A DNA stretch of 64,000 nucleotides from Bordetella petrii (GTDB taxonomy: Bacteria > Pseudomonadota > Gammaproteobacteria > Burkholderiales > Burkholderiaceae_B), in NCBI GenBank assembly GCA_017745595.1, contig WMBV01000010.1, positions 89,777-153,776 of the forward strand, written 5' to 3'. This document shows positions 50,979 to 60,255 of the stretch, one piece after another. The notes below the pieces were generated by a model, which did not search any database, was not told where the DNA came from, and saw only the letters and a list, made by a program, of their open reading frames with translations. The first letter of the stretch is position 1, and each line of letters begins with the position of its first letter. A program made the position numbers and the translations under genes.

Positions 50979-51950
50979 CTACATGGCGGGTGGAGCCAGG
51001 GGCGGCGACAGATCGAGAGAGGCCTGCCGGGGCGCCCGGCAGATCATGCCGGCCATGTCGCGCAGGCAAGTGGCGCCGGGTTCCACGCAGCGATTCACGA
51101 TCGCGTCATACAGGCCGGAATCGACCGAGCCGAAACGCTGTATGGGCGTCGCCACGCTGGGCTGTTCCAGGCGCAGGTAGGCGGCGCGGTCCAGCGAACC
51201 ACCGGACGCCTGGGCCTTTTGCACCCATTGGTCGAAATCGGCTTGCGACAGGCCATGGAACTTGAAGCGCATCTGCGAAAAGCCCGCGCCGCTGTAGTTG
51301 GCCGAAAAGCCGTCGTAGACGCCGGGATGGTTGATGACGGCATGCAGGCGGGTCTGCATGCCGGGCATGGCGTAGATCTGGCCGGCCAGCGCGGGAATGT
51401 AGAACGAGTTCATCACGGAAGAGGCCGTGATCTTGAATTCGATGGGGTGGTCGACCGGCGCGGCCAGTTCGTTCACCGTGGCGATCCCTTGTTCGGGGTA
51501 CAGGAACAGCCATTTCCAGTCCAGCGCCACCACCTGCACCACCATCGGCTTGAGGTCGGCGGGCATGGGGCGCTGGGCGTCGATGCGGCTGAGCGGGCGG
51601 TAGGGGTCCAGCTGGTGGGTGCTGACCCAGGTCAGCGCGCTGAGCGCGATGATGATCAGCAGCGGCGCCGACCAGATCAGCAGCTCGAGAATGGTGGAGT
51701 GGTCCCAGTCGGGGGAATACGAGGCTTCGGTGTTGCTTTCGCGGTAGCGCCAGGCAAACCACAGCGTGGCGGCGATGACCGGCACGATGATCAGCAGCAT
51801 CAGGCCGGTAGAGACGAGGATGATGTCGCGCAGCTGCCAGGCGACATCGCCGGAGGGCGACAGCAGCACGGCCTTGCTGCAGCCGGCCAGGGTGCCGAGT
51901 ACGGGAAGAATCAGTGCGCCTTTCAGCTTTCTGGACACCGGCACGGCCAT
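50979..51950 (-). CDS. cyoA: Cytochrome o ubiquinol oxidase subunit II
   Basis: A 323-residue lipoprotein (lipobox LAGC, Cys about residue 24) with two membrane helices and a periplasmic cupredoxin domain. The CuA ligands are missing as in all quinol oxidases (AALDWKWLFLYPEQGIATVNE, then SFYIPALAGQIYAMPGMQTRLHAV). It heads the leftward cyoABCD-SURF1 operon and shares a 173-bp divergent region with an MFS gene. Confidence 0.95.
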   Translation of the reverse strand: MAVPVSRKLKGALILPVLGTLAGCSKAVLLSPSGDVAWQLRDIILVSTGLMLLIIVPVIAATLWFAWRYRESNTEASYSPDWDHSTILELLIWSAPLLIIIALSALTWVSTHQLDPYRPLSRIDAQRPMPADLKPMVVQVVALDWKWLFLYPEQGIATVNELAAPVDHPIEFKITASSVMNSFYIPALAGQIYAMPGMQTRLHAVINHPGVYDGFSANYSGAGFSQMRFKFHGLSQADFDQWVQKAQASGGSLDRAAYLRLEQPSVATPIQRFGSVDSGLYDAIVNRCVEPGATCLRDMAGMICRAPRQASLDLSPPLAPPAM

Positions 51951-51997
51951 GCAACCCCCTAAGGATAGGATCCACCCCCAAAGAATATTTGCAACCC

Positions 51998-52027
51998 TAC
52001 TCTGGAAGATGTGAAAAATCTAGAGTA
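51998..52027. promoter_or_regulatory. Inverted repeat in the cyoA/MFS divergent region
   Basis: TACTCTGGA (51998-52006) and TCTAGAGTA (52019-52027) form an inverted repeat with one mismatch, about 50 bp before cyoA and 100 bp before the MFS gene. A regulator site is possible; none is recognised. Confidence 0.35.
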
Positions 52028-52123
52028 AAAAGGGAGTCAGTTCGATTCGTGGAGCGGCCGGCCACCCCGCGGGCACCTGATCGGGGCAGTCTGTTTCCCA
52101 CCACAGACGGAGCGAGTCATCGT

Positions 52124-53434
52124 ATGTCCAGCACCGCGATGCAATATGCGCAGTCCAGTCCCGAGTCTCCCCATGCCAATGTCGCGCCCGGAGAAATCGC
52201 GGTAGGGGTGGTGATCGGCCGGGCGTCCGAATATTTCGACTTCTTCGTTTTCGGCATTGCCTGCGTCGCGGTCTTCCCGCACGTTTTCTTTCCGTTCGAG
52301 CCGCCGCTGTACGGCACGCTGTGGTCGTTCACGATCTTTTCCTTTGCGTTCATCTGCCGGCCCTTCGGCACCGCGATTTTCATGGCGGTGCAGCGCCGCT
52401 GGGGCCGCGGCACCAAGCTGACGCTGGCCTTGTTCATGCTGGGCACGGCCACGGTGGGCATGGCTTTCCTGCCCAGCTACGAAGCGATCGGCGCCACGGC
52501 GATCGTGCTGCTGTCGCTGTTTCGCTGCGTGCAGGGCATCGCCCTGGGCGGCTCATGGGACGGCCTGCCTTCGCTGCTGGCGCTTAACGCGCCGCCCGAA
52601 CGGCGCGGCTGGTATGCCATGCTGGGCCAGCTGGGCGCGCCGGTGGGCTTCATGGTGGCCAGCGCCATCTTCCTGTATTTGCTCGGCACGCTCAGCAACC
52701 AAGACCTGCTGGAATGGGGCTGGCGCTACCCGTTCTTCGTGGCGTTCGCGATCAACGTGGTGGCGCTGTTCGCGCGGCTGCGGCTGGTGCTTACCGAGGA
52801 ATACACCCGCCTGCTCGAAGAGCGCGAGCTGGCGCCGATCCGCGTGTCCGAGGTCATCGACGCCCAGGCGTACAACGTTTTCATCGGCGCTTTCGCGGCC
52901 CTGGCCAGCTATGCGCTGTTCCACCTGGTCACCATTTTCCCGTTATCCTGGATCAGCCTGCATGGCGAACGCTCGTTGGTCAGCATCCTCAGCGTGCAGA
53001 TCGTGGGGGCCGCTCTCAGCTTCATCGCCACCCTGGTGTCCGGCCGGATCGCCGACCAGTTCGGGCGCCGCAAGACGCTGGGCGCGCTGGCGGCGCTGAT
53101 CGGCCTGTTCGCGCTTTCCGCGCCCTGGCTGTTGGGCGGCGGCGCGTGGGGCGAAAACACCTTTATCTTGTGCGGATTCGTGCTGCTGGGCCTGTCGTAC
53201 GGCCAGGCCTCCGGCACGGTGACGTCGAATTTTTCGATGCATTTCCGCTACACCGGGGCCGCGCTCACCACCGACATGGCCTGGCTGTTCGGCGCGGCGT
53301 TCGCGCCGCTGGTCGCGCTGGGGCTGTCGATGAAGTTCGGCCTGATCGCCACCAGCGCCTACCTGATTTCGGGCGCGGTCTGCACGCTGCTGGCGCTGCG
53401 GCTCAACCGCCTGATCGAAGCCGAAGCCAGCTGA
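52124..53434 (+). CDS. MFS transporter (metabolite:proton symporter type)
   Basis: A 436-residue transporter with about 12 membrane segments. The start GVVIGRASEYFDFFVFGIACVAVFPHVFF and the loop GRIADQFGRRKTLGALAALIG resemble the ShiA/ProP-like metabolite:H+ symporters. The loop RCVQGIALGGSWDGLPSLLALNAPPERRGWY is the conserved segment 4-5 region. ATG 52124 is used; another ATG five codons later is possible. It is divergent from cyoA, an arrangement also found in related genera. The substrate is unknown. Confidence 0.82.
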   Translation: MSSTAMQYAQSSPESPHANVAPGEIAVGVVIGRASEYFDFFVFGIACVAVFPHVFFPFEPPLYGTLWSFTIFSFAFICRPFGTAIFMAVQRRWGRGTKLTLALFMLGTATVGMAFLPSYEAIGATAIVLLSLFRCVQGIALGGSWDGLPSLLALNAPPERRGWYAMLGQLGAPVGFMVASAIFLYLLGTLSNQDLLEWGWRYPFFVAFAINVVALFARLRLVLTEEYTRLLEERELAPIRVSEVIDAQAYNVFIGAFAALASYALFHLVTIFPLSWISLHGERSLVSILSVQIVGAALSFIATLVSGRIADQFGRRKTLGALAALIGLFALSAPWLLGGGAWGENTFILCGFVLLGLSYGQASGTVTSNFSMHFRYTGAALTTDMAWLFGAAFAPLVALGLSMKFGLIATSAYLISGAVCTLLALRLNRLIEAEAS

Positions 53435-53518
53435 GGCGAGCGGCCCCGAAGGGACGCCCGCCTGGGCTATCATGCCTCGATTGCCCGCGCGCCGGGCGCG
53501 ACTTCCAGAGAGGCGTGC

Positions 53519-54523
53519 ATGCCGCAGGATCAGACCGTCCCGCCGCCGCAACAAAGCGAAGTGGTGGCCTCGGTGGCTTATGTGCGGGGCCAGCGTTCCC
53601 GCGACGTGCCCGTCGACGAGATCAAGTCGTATACCTGCCAGGACGAAAACCTGCTGTGGATCGGCTTGCACGACCCCAGCGAAGCGCTGTTGCGGCACGT
53701 GGCCGATTCCCTGGGCATCCGTCCCAAGACGCGCGAAGAAATGCTCGAGCCGCATCGCCGACCCAAGATCATCGATTTCGGGCATTGCGTGCTGGTGGTG
53801 GCCATTACCGTCGAAGTCGGGCAGACCCGGCCGTCGTTCGGCGAAACCCAGATACTGATCGGCCGCGGCTTTCTGCTGACGGTGCGGCGGGGCGCCACGG
53901 CCAATTACCGCGCGTTGCGCGAACGCCTGGAGGCCGCACCCGACCTGCTGCGGCGCGGCAGCGACTATGTCGCTTCCGAATTGCTCGACCTGCTTATCGA
54001 CCACTATCTGGCGGCGGCCGTCCAGCTGGAAGGCGTGGTCGAATCGGCCGAACAGAAATTGCTGATCCGCGGCGCCAAAGAGTCCGATATCCGCAAGCTG
54101 TACCGGCAGCGGCGCGACCTGCTGCGCATCCACACGGTGATTTCGCCGCTGGCCGAAATATGCCGCCGGCTGGCCACCATGGACATGTCGGCCGTGGACC
54201 CCGAGGCGCGGCCGTATTTTCGGGTGGTGGCCGACCGCGTCCTGCGCGTCGATGAGCTGGTCAATGGCTTGCGCGAGGCCCTGGCGTTTGCGTTCGAGGC
54301 CAGCATGATGATCGCGCAGACCCAGCAGAACGATATCACCCGGCGGCTGGCCGCCTGGGCCGCCATTCTGGCCGTGCCCACCGCGGTAGCCGGGATTTAC
54401 GGCATGAACTTCGAGTTCATGCCCGAACTGAAGACCCACTGGGGCTATCCCGTCACCCTGTCCTGCATCGCCGCCGCCTGCGGCGTGCTGTACTGGCGGT
54501 TCCGCAAGGCGGGCTGGCTGTAA
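53519..54523 (+). CDS. corA: CorA-family magnesium/cobalt channel
   Basis: A 334-residue channel protein with a long cytoplasmic alpha/beta domain and two C-terminal membrane helices; the selectivity motif GMN is in VAGIYGMNFEFMPELK, ahead of the last helix. It forms a pentamer in the inner membrane for Mg2+ entry. It stands alone 84 bp after the MFS gene and is followed by three hairpin repeats. Confidence 0.9.
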   Translation: MPQDQTVPPPQQSEVVASVAYVRGQRSRDVPVDEIKSYTCQDENLLWIGLHDPSEALLRHVADSLGIRPKTREEMLEPHRRPKIIDFGHCVLVVAITVEVGQTRPSFGETQILIGRGFLLTVRRGATANYRALRERLEAAPDLLRRGSDYVASELLDLLIDHYLAAAVQLEGVVESAEQKLLIRGAKESDIRKLYRQRRDLLRIHTVISPLAEICRRLATMDMSAVDPEARPYFRVVADRVLRVDELVNGLREALAFAFEASMMIAQTQQNDITRRLAAWAAILAVPTAVAGIYGMNFEFMPELKTHWGYPVTLSCIAAACGVLYWRFRKAGWL

Positions 54524-54555
54524 CGCAGGTGCGCGAGCCTTTGAACAAGTGACCA

Positions 54556-54586
54556 GGTGTCTGACTCTCGCAGGGTGTCCGGCACG
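54556..54586. repeat. 3'-end hairpin repeat, copy 15 (degenerate)
   Basis: Left arm GGTGTCTGAC, right part GTCCGGCAC, centre TCTCGCAGGGT. It lies 32 bp after the corA stop. Confidence 0.75.
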
Positions 54587-54590
54587 TGCA

Positions 54591-54621
54591 AGTCTCTGAC
54601 TCCCGCAGGGTGTCAGAGACT
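54591..54621. repeat. 3'-end hairpin repeat, copy 16 (compensated variant)
   Basis: Arms AGTCTCTGAC and GTCAGAGACT: both differ from the consensus at the same paired positions, so the stem stays perfect. Confidence 0.88.
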
Positions 54622-54645
54622 GAAGGGAGATGATCTTCTTGCTTC

Positions 54646-54676
54646 GGTGTCTGACACCCTGCGGGAGTCAGACACC
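54646..54676. repeat. 3'-end hairpin repeat, copy 17
   Basis: Consensus arms with centre ACCCTGCGGGA, third of the cluster between corA and the nuclease gene. Confidence 0.9.
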
Positions 54677-54758
54677 TGGCGCGCCAGAGCCGGACACCTG
54701 CGGCCGCCCCTGTGGCACACTGCACGCCAATTCCTCGTCTTCCAGGAAACCATATATT

Positions 54759-55427
54759 TTGCGCAGGCAGTTTTCATTCGGCCGTCTGGGCCGCCGGCTG
54801 GGCGGCGTGCTGGGGGTGGCGCTGGCCGCCGCGCTGGTGCACTGGTTCCAGGGCAGCCCCCCGGAATCGCCCCGGCAGACGTCCCAGACCACGGCCCGGC
54901 AGTCCGCCCCCGCGGCGCCGCGCCCGGTTCCCGCGCCCGGGGCCGGCGGGGCCGTGCCGCCGGGCCGCTATACCCTGACGGGCACGGTCATCAAGGTGCC
55001 CGACGGCGATACCGTGACCCTGCGCGTCGGCGGCCAATCGCAGCGCATCCGCCTGGACAGCATCGACGCGCCCGAGGCGGGGCACGGCGGGCAGGAACCC
55101 GGCCAGCCCTATGCCGACGCCTCGCGGCGGCACCTGGAACAACTGGTGGGCGGCCGTACCCTGACCGCCCAGTGCTACGAGCAAGACCAATTCGAACGCG
55201 AGGTCTGCGCCTTGATGCTGCCCGACGGCAGTTCCGCCAACCGGGCCCAGGTGGCGGCGGGCTACGCCTGGGCCTATACCGCGCGGCGCGGCGATTACCT
55301 GCGCGATCCGGCGATGCCCGGGTTGCAGCAACAGGCCCGCCAGGCGGGCAGCGGCCTGTGGGGGCAGGGCGGCGCCGTCGAGCCCTGGAAATGGCGTTAC
55401 GAATGCTGGCGGAACCACCGCTGCTAG
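54759..55427 (+). CDS. Thermonuclease-like (SNase) membrane-anchored or secreted nuclease
   Basis: A 222-residue protein with an N-terminal hydrophobic segment (LGGVLGVALAAALVHW), a Pro/Ala-rich linker, and a staphylococcal-nuclease OB-fold: GTVIKVPDGDTVTLRVGG, IRLDSIDAPE (catalytic Arg and Asp), FEREVCALML (second Arg), and VAAGYAWAYTARRG. It should cleave DNA or RNA outside the cytoplasm. The start is taken as TTG 54759 with CAGGAAA upstream, since the only ATG in frame (54630) would translate a hairpin repeat. The start is uncertain. Confidence 0.78.
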   Translation: MRRQFSFGRLGRRLGGVLGVALAAALVHWFQGSPPESPRQTSQTTARQSAPAAPRPVPAPGAGGAVPPGRYTLTGTVIKVPDGDTVTLRVGGQSQRIRLDSIDAPEAGHGGQEPGQPYADASRRHLEQLVGGRTLTAQCYEQDQFEREVCALMLPDGSSANRAQVAAGYAWAYTARRGDYLRDPAMPGLQQQARQAGSGLWGQGGAVEPWKWRYECWRNHRC

Positions 55428-55544
55428 CGGCGGGTCCAAGGCAGAGCCCGGGGCGGCCCGGGCCGGGATGTCTACGGGGCGCACGCGGCCTTTGCTATGC
55501 TGTGCGCCGGCTCGATGCAATAAAAACGACACGGAAACGGCTTT

Positions 55545-57791
55545 ATGGGTGCATGGCTGCTGCGGCGGATCTCGATGGCGGTGCTGGTTACGGCGCTGGC
55601 GCTGGCCGGCTGCAGCCGGGATCCCATCAACAGCCCCTACGAAACCGGCGCCCTGGCCGAAAACACGCTGTACACCGCGTTCGTCAAGCGCTCGCCCAAA
55701 TACCTGGACCCGGCCCGTTCGTATTCCACCGACGAAACCCCCTACACCTACAATATCTACGAACCGCTGTATGGCTACCATTACCTGAAGCGGCCGTATG
55801 AGCTGATTCCCCGCGCGGCGGCGGCCATCGCGCCGCCGCGCTATTTCGATGCCCAGGGCCGCGAACTGCCGCCCGACGCGCCCGGGCAGCAAGTGGCCGA
55901 AAGCGTCTACGACATCCCCATCCGCCCCGGCATCCAGTTCCAGCCGCACCCAGCCTTCGCGCGCGAGGCGGATGGCACGTACAGTTATTTTCCGCTGCGG
56001 CCCGGCGAACTCGACGACAAATACTACGTGCCCGATTTTCCCAAGACGGGCACGCGCGAGCTGAGCGCCGACGACTACGTCTATGCCTTCCGCCGCCTGG
56101 CCAGCCCGCGGGTGGCCTCGCCCATTTATTCGCTCATGGCCGAGTACGTGGTGGGCATGCAAGACTACGGCAAGCGCCTGCAGGAACGCGATGCCGAGCT
56201 GCGTCGCGGCCTGCCGTTCGGGCAGCGCGACCTGCCCTGGCTCGACCTGCGCCAGGACGGCTTCGACGGCGTGCAGGCGCTGGACCCGCATACCCTGCGC
56301 ATCCGCATCAAAGGCAAGTACCCGCAGTTCAAGTATTGGCTGGCCATGACATTCACCGCGCCCATACCCTGGGAGGCGGACCGCTTCTACAGCCAGCCCG
56401 GCATGGCCGAGCACGATTTGTCGCTGAATACCTGGCCGGTGGGCACCGGGCCGTACCTGCTGGCCGAATCGCTGCAGAACCGCCGGCACGTGCTGGCGCG
56501 CAACCCCAATTTCCGGGGCGAGCCCTATCCCTGCGAAGGCGAGCCGGGCGATCGCGCCGCTGGCCTGCTGGCCGACTGCGGCAAGCCCACGCCGTTCGTC
56601 GACCGCGTGGTGTTCAGCGTCGAAAAAGAAGCCGTGCCCCTGAGCGGCAAGTTCATGCAGGGCTACTACGACGTGCCGCAAGTCGAGCGCGGCGAGTACG
56701 GCGTGGCCATGCTGGTGGCGGCCGGCGATTCCCCCGACAAGGCCAGGCGCTATCGCGAGCATGGCATCCAGCTGCCCACCGCCATCGAGACCTCGAGCTG
56801 GTACATGGGCTTCAATTGGCTGGACCCGGTGGTCGGGCGCGGCGACACCCCCGAGCAACAAGAAAAGAACCGCAAGCTGCGCCAGGCCATCAGCATTGCA
56901 TTCAACTGGGAAGAATACGTCGACGTGTTCGAAGACAGCCAGGGCATGGTGGCCTACGGCCCGGTGCCGCCGGGGGTGCTGGGCTACCGCGAGCCGCCCG
57001 AGGGCATCAATCCGGTGGTCTACGACCTGGTCGACGGCAAGCCGCGCCGCAAGTCCCTGGACGTGGCCCGCCAGCTGCTGGCGCAAGCCGGCTACCCCGG
57101 TGGCCGCGACGCGACCACCGGCGCGCCGCTGGTGCTGTACTACGACGCCATGAGCGGCGGCGGCTCGAATCCGCAGTTCGACTGGATGCGCCGCCAACTG
57201 GCCAAGCTGGGCATCCAGATGGACGTGCGCTCTACCGACTACAGCCGCTTCCAGGACAAGATGCGGCGCGGCACCGCGCAGATCTTTTTCTGGGGCTGGG
57301 TGGCCGATTATCCCGACGCCGAGAATTTCCTGTTCCTGTTGTACGGTCCCAATGGCAAGGCCAAGCATGGCGGCGAGAATGCCGCCAATTATTCCAACGA
57401 CGAATTCGACCGCCTGTTCGAACAGATGAAATTCCTGGACGACGGCCCCGAGAAAGAAGCCGTCATTGCCCGCATGGTCGGCATCGTGCAGCGCGACGCG
57501 CCCTGGATGTTCGGCTTCTTCCCGATGTCGGGCGGGGCATACCAGCAATGGGTGGGCAACGCCAAGCCCACGCAGATGGTGCGCAACACCTTGCAGTACG
57601 TGAAGGTCGACCCCGCCTTGCGGGTACGCAAGGTGCACGAATGGAATTCGCCGCTATGGTGGCCGCTGGCGCTGCTGGTTCTGGTGGTGGCGCTGGCGAT
57701 CTGGCCATCGTACGTGGCGCTGAAGCGGCGCGAGCGGCAAACCGCTTTCGGCACCCATGACCGTCCCGAGCCCCCGAAGGAGCACCCATGA
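55545..57791 (+). CDS. ABC transporter solute-binding lipoprotein (oligopeptide type)
   Basis: A 748-residue family 5 binding protein, longer than the usual 530. A lipobox LAGC (Cys23) anchors the N-terminus. Family blocks are YLDPARSYSTDETPYTYNIYEPLYG and PVGTGPYLLAES. The C-terminus has an extra membrane helix (WWPLALLVLVVALAIWPSYVAL) followed by positive residues, so the protein seems anchored at both ends. It starts the rightward importer operon and overlaps the first permease gene by four bases. The ligand is probably a peptide or peptide-like compound. Confidence 0.88.
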   Translation: MGAWLLRRISMAVLVTALALAGCSRDPINSPYETGALAENTLYTAFVKRSPKYLDPARSYSTDETPYTYNIYEPLYGYHYLKRPYELIPRAAAAIAPPRYFDAQGRELPPDAPGQQVAESVYDIPIRPGIQFQPHPAFAREADGTYSYFPLRPGELDDKYYVPDFPKTGTRELSADDYVYAFRRLASPRVASPIYSLMAEYVVGMQDYGKRLQERDAELRRGLPFGQRDLPWLDLRQDGFDGVQALDPHTLRIRIKGKYPQFKYWLAMTFTAPIPWEADRFYSQPGMAEHDLSLNTWPVGTGPYLLAESLQNRRHVLARNPNFRGEPYPCEGEPGDRAAGLLADCGKPTPFVDRVVFSVEKEAVPLSGKFMQGYYDVPQVERGEYGVAMLVAAGDSPDKARRYREHGIQLPTAIETSSWYMGFNWLDPVVGRGDTPEQQEKNRKLRQAISIAFNWEEYVDVFEDSQGMVAYGPVPPGVLGYREPPEGINPVVYDLVDGKPRRKSLDVARQLLAQAGYPGGRDATTGAPLVLYYDAMSGGGSNPQFDWMRRQLAKLGIQMDVRSTDYSRFQDKMRRGTAQIFFWGWVADYPDAENFLFLLYGPNGKAKHGGENAANYSNDEFDRLFEQMKFLDDGPEKEAVIARMVGIVQRDAPWMFGFFPMSGGAYQQWVGNAKPTQMVRNTLQYVKVDPALRVRKVHEWNSPLWWPLALLVLVVALAIWPSYVALKRRERQTAFGTHDRPEPPKEHP

Positions 57792-58765
57792 CCGGCTATG
57801 TCATCCGCCGCCTGCTGTACGGGGTGTTGATCCTGCTGGGCGTCAACCTGTTCACGTTCGTGCTGTTTTTCGCTGTCAACACCCCCGACGACATGGCGCG
57901 CCTGGCCATCGGCGGCCAGCGGGTCAGCACCGAGGCCATCGAGCGCTGGAAGGTGGAGCACGGCTACGACAAGCCGCTGTTCGTGAATACGCAAGAGCAG
58001 GGCGCCCGGCAACTGACCGAGACGATTTTCTACCAGCGCTCGGTGCCCTTGCTCAGGTTCGAGTTCGGCGCGTCGGACGCCGGGCACGACATCGGCCGCG
58101 AGATCCGCATGCGCATGGGCCCCAGCCTGGCCCTGGCCATCCCCACTTTCTTCCTGGGGCTGTTCGCCAGCGTGGTGTTCTCGCTGCTGCTGGTGTACTT
58201 CCGCGCGACCCGGCTCGATTTCTGGGGCGTGGTGCTGTGCGTGATATTGCTGTCGATATCCAGCCTGTTCTACATCATTGCCGGGCAATGGCTGTTCGCC
58301 AAGGTACTGCGGCTGGTGCCGTATTCGGGTTTCGCGGGCGGCCTGGACGCCATCAAGTTCCTGGCGCTGCCCGTGCTGGTGGCGATCGTCTCGCGCCTGG
58401 GGCCCGAGGCGCGCTTTTACCGGGCGCTGTTCCTGGAAGAGGTCGGCAAAGACTACGTGCGCACCGCGCGCGCCAAGGGCCTGGCCGAACGCGTGGTGCT
58501 GTTTCGCCACGTGCTGCGCAACGCCATGCTGCCCATCCTGACCGGCACGGTGTCCGCCCTGCCGCTGCTGTTCATGGGCAGCCTGATCGCCGAATCGTTC
58601 TTCGGCATTCCGGGCCTGGGCAGCTACACCATCGACGCCATCAACTCGCAAGATTTTTCCATCGTGCGCGCCATGGTGTTCCTGGGGGCGGCGCTGTACA
58701 TCGTGGGGCTGATCCTGGCCGATATTTCATACACGCTGGCCGACCCCCGCGTGCGCTTCGAGTAA
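57788..58765 (+). CDS. ABC transporter permease (DppB/OppB type)
   Basis: A 325-residue inner-membrane permease with six helices. The N-terminal MTGYVIRRLLYGVLILLGVNLFTFVLFF is typical of OppB-type subunits, and the ATPase-contacting EAA loop is KDYVRTARAKGLAERVVLFRHVLRNAMLPIL. Its ATG overlaps the stop of the binding-protein gene. Confidence 0.92.
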   Translation: MTGYVIRRLLYGVLILLGVNLFTFVLFFAVNTPDDMARLAIGGQRVSTEAIERWKVEHGYDKPLFVNTQEQGARQLTETIFYQRSVPLLRFEFGASDAGHDIGREIRMRMGPSLALAIPTFFLGLFASVVFSLLLVYFRATRLDFWGVVLCVILLSISSLFYIIAGQWLFAKVLRLVPYSGFAGGLDAIKFLALPVLVAIVSRLGPEARFYRALFLEEVGKDYVRTARAKGLAERVVLFRHVLRNAMLPILTGTVSALPLLFMGSLIAESFFGIPGLGSYTIDAINSQDFSIVRAMVFLGAALYIVGLILADISYTLADPRVRFE

Positions 58766-58770
58766 CCGCC

Positions 58771-60255
58771 ATGCCCAAGTTCGTGTTCCTCTGGACCGAT
58801 ATTGCCTTGTTCCTGATGGTGGCGGGGGCGCTGGGCTATCTGTGGCGTGTGCGCCGCAGCCGCACGCTGCGCGCCACCTGGGCCCAGGTGGGCCGCGATG
58901 CGCCGGCCATGTGCTCGGCGGTGGTGCTGGCCGCGTTCGTGGCGGTGGGCCTGCTGGATTCCATCCACTACCGGCCGCGCCTGCCGCCCGCGCCCGGGGC
59001 GGCGGCCGGCGCGCCGCCCATCTATGCGCCGGCGGTCCAGTCGGCTCTGGATGGCCTGCTGGCCGGCACCGTGCTGACCCGGCCCGAGAAAACCTATTCC
59101 GCGCCGCTGGCGGCACGCCAGTTCACGAAAGAAACCGAACTCATCGACGGCCATCCGGTGCGCGATTTCCCGCGCCTGCGCAGTGGCGGCGCCCATCTCG
59201 ACGACCCCGAAACGCAATTGCCGGGCGACGTGCTGCGGCGCCTGGCCTGGGGACTGGGTGGCGGCATCGCGGCCGCGCTGGCGGGCGCGGCCCTGCTGGG
59301 TGCCGCGCTGGCACGCCGGCGCGGCGGATGGCGGCAGGCCTGGGCGGACGTGGCGCGCGGCCGCACCGAAGTCCCCTGGCGCGCCATGTGGATCACCTAT
59401 GCGCTGCTGTGCGTGGTGGTGGGCGCGGTGGCCGGCCTGGCCAGCGGCTACCATGTGTTCGGCACCGACCGCACCGGCAACGACGTTCTGTGGCAGGCGC
59501 TCAAAAGCGTGCGCACGGCCCTGGTCATCGGCAGCCTGACCACCCTGGCCATGTTGCCGCCGGCCATCGGCTTCGGCATCGCGGCCGGTTATTTCAAGGG
59601 CAAGATCGACGACGCCATCCAGTATCTGTACACGACACTGACCTCGATTCCGGGCGTGCTGCTGGTGGCGGCCTGCGCGCTGATGATGCAGGTGTATATC
59701 GATACCCATCCCGACCTGTTCGATACCTCGGCCGCGCGCGCCGACCTGCGGTTGTTCCTGCTGTGCATGATCCTGGGCCTGACCGGCTGGTCCGGCCTGT
59801 GCCGGCTGCTGCGCGCCGAAACCCTGAAACTGCGCGAACTGGAATACGTGCAGGCCGCGCGCGCGTTCGGCGTGTCGCACTGGCAGATCATGCGCCGCCA
59901 CCTGCTGCCCAATGTGATGCATATCGTGCTGATTACCGCGGTACTGGAATTTTCCGGGCTGGTGCTTTATGAAGCGGTGCTGTCCTATCTGGGCATCGGC
60001 GTCGATCCCAGCATGAATTCATTCGGCTCGATGATCGACCGCGCCCGCGTCGAGATGTCGCGCGACCCGATGGTGTGGTGGAATCTGCTGACCGCGTTCG
60101 TGTTCATGCTGGCCCTGGTGCTGGCGGCCAACCTGTTCGCCGACGCGGTGCGCGAGGCCTTCGATCCGCGCGCGCGCCGCTACCGGCCCGGCCGGGCGGC
60201 CCCGGGCGGCGCCGCGGCCGCGGCGCCCGCCGCCGACACCGGAGCTCCCCGATGA
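58771..60255 (+). CDS. ABC transporter permease (DppC/OppC type, extended)
   Basis: A 494-residue permease, longer than OppC (300) because of two extra N-terminal helices and a periplasmic loop of about 90 residues, similar to YejE. The core has GTDRTGNDVLWQALKSVRTALVIG and the EAA loop LEYVQAARAFGVSHWQIMRRHLLPN. ATG 58771 lies five bases after the first permease's stop; the frame is open far upstream but only as shadow. The stop overlaps the ATPase start (ATGA). Confidence 0.9.
   Translation: MPKFVFLWTDIALFLMVAGALGYLWRVRRSRTLRATWAQVGRDAPAMCSAVVLAAFVAVGLLDSIHYRPRLPPAPGAAAGAPPIYAPAVQSALDGLLAGTVLTRPEKTYSAPLAARQFTKETELIDGHPVRDFPRLRSGGAHLDDPETQLPGDVLRRLAWGLGGGIAAALAGAALLGAALARRRGGWRQAWADVARGRTEVPWRAMWITYALLCVVVGAVAGLASGYHVFGTDRTGNDVLWQALKSVRTALVIGSLTTLAMLPPAIGFGIAAGYFKGKIDDAIQYLYTTLTSIPGVLLVAACALMMQVYIDTHPDLFDTSAARADLRLFLLCMILGLTGWSGLCRLLRAETLKLRELEYVQAARAFGVSHWQIMRRHLLPNVMHIVLITAVLEFSGLVLYEAVLSYLGIGVDPSMNSFGSMIDRARVEMSRDPMVWWNLLTAFVFMLALVLAANLFADAVREAFDPRARRYRPGRAAPGGAAAAAPAADTGAPR

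Noticed and set aside
48903..51962. Over 1000-codon open frame opposite cyoABC
   Set aside because: The oxidase subunits on the other strand are certain; this frame is His/Asp/Gln-rich nonsense typical of antisense frames.
54630..54758. Nuclease start at the ATG inside the repeat cluster
   Set aside because: It would translate a hairpin repeat and add about 43 unrelated residues ahead of the membrane segment.
54774..57638. 954-codon open frame on the minus strand opposite the binding-protein gene
   Set aside because: No domain or motif; the plus strand has a lipoprotein signal and family blocks over the same region.
57757..60255. A single 832-residue protein covering both permeases
   Set aside because: The frame is open by chance through the first permease gene; the second permease has its own ATG at 58771 just after the first one's stop.
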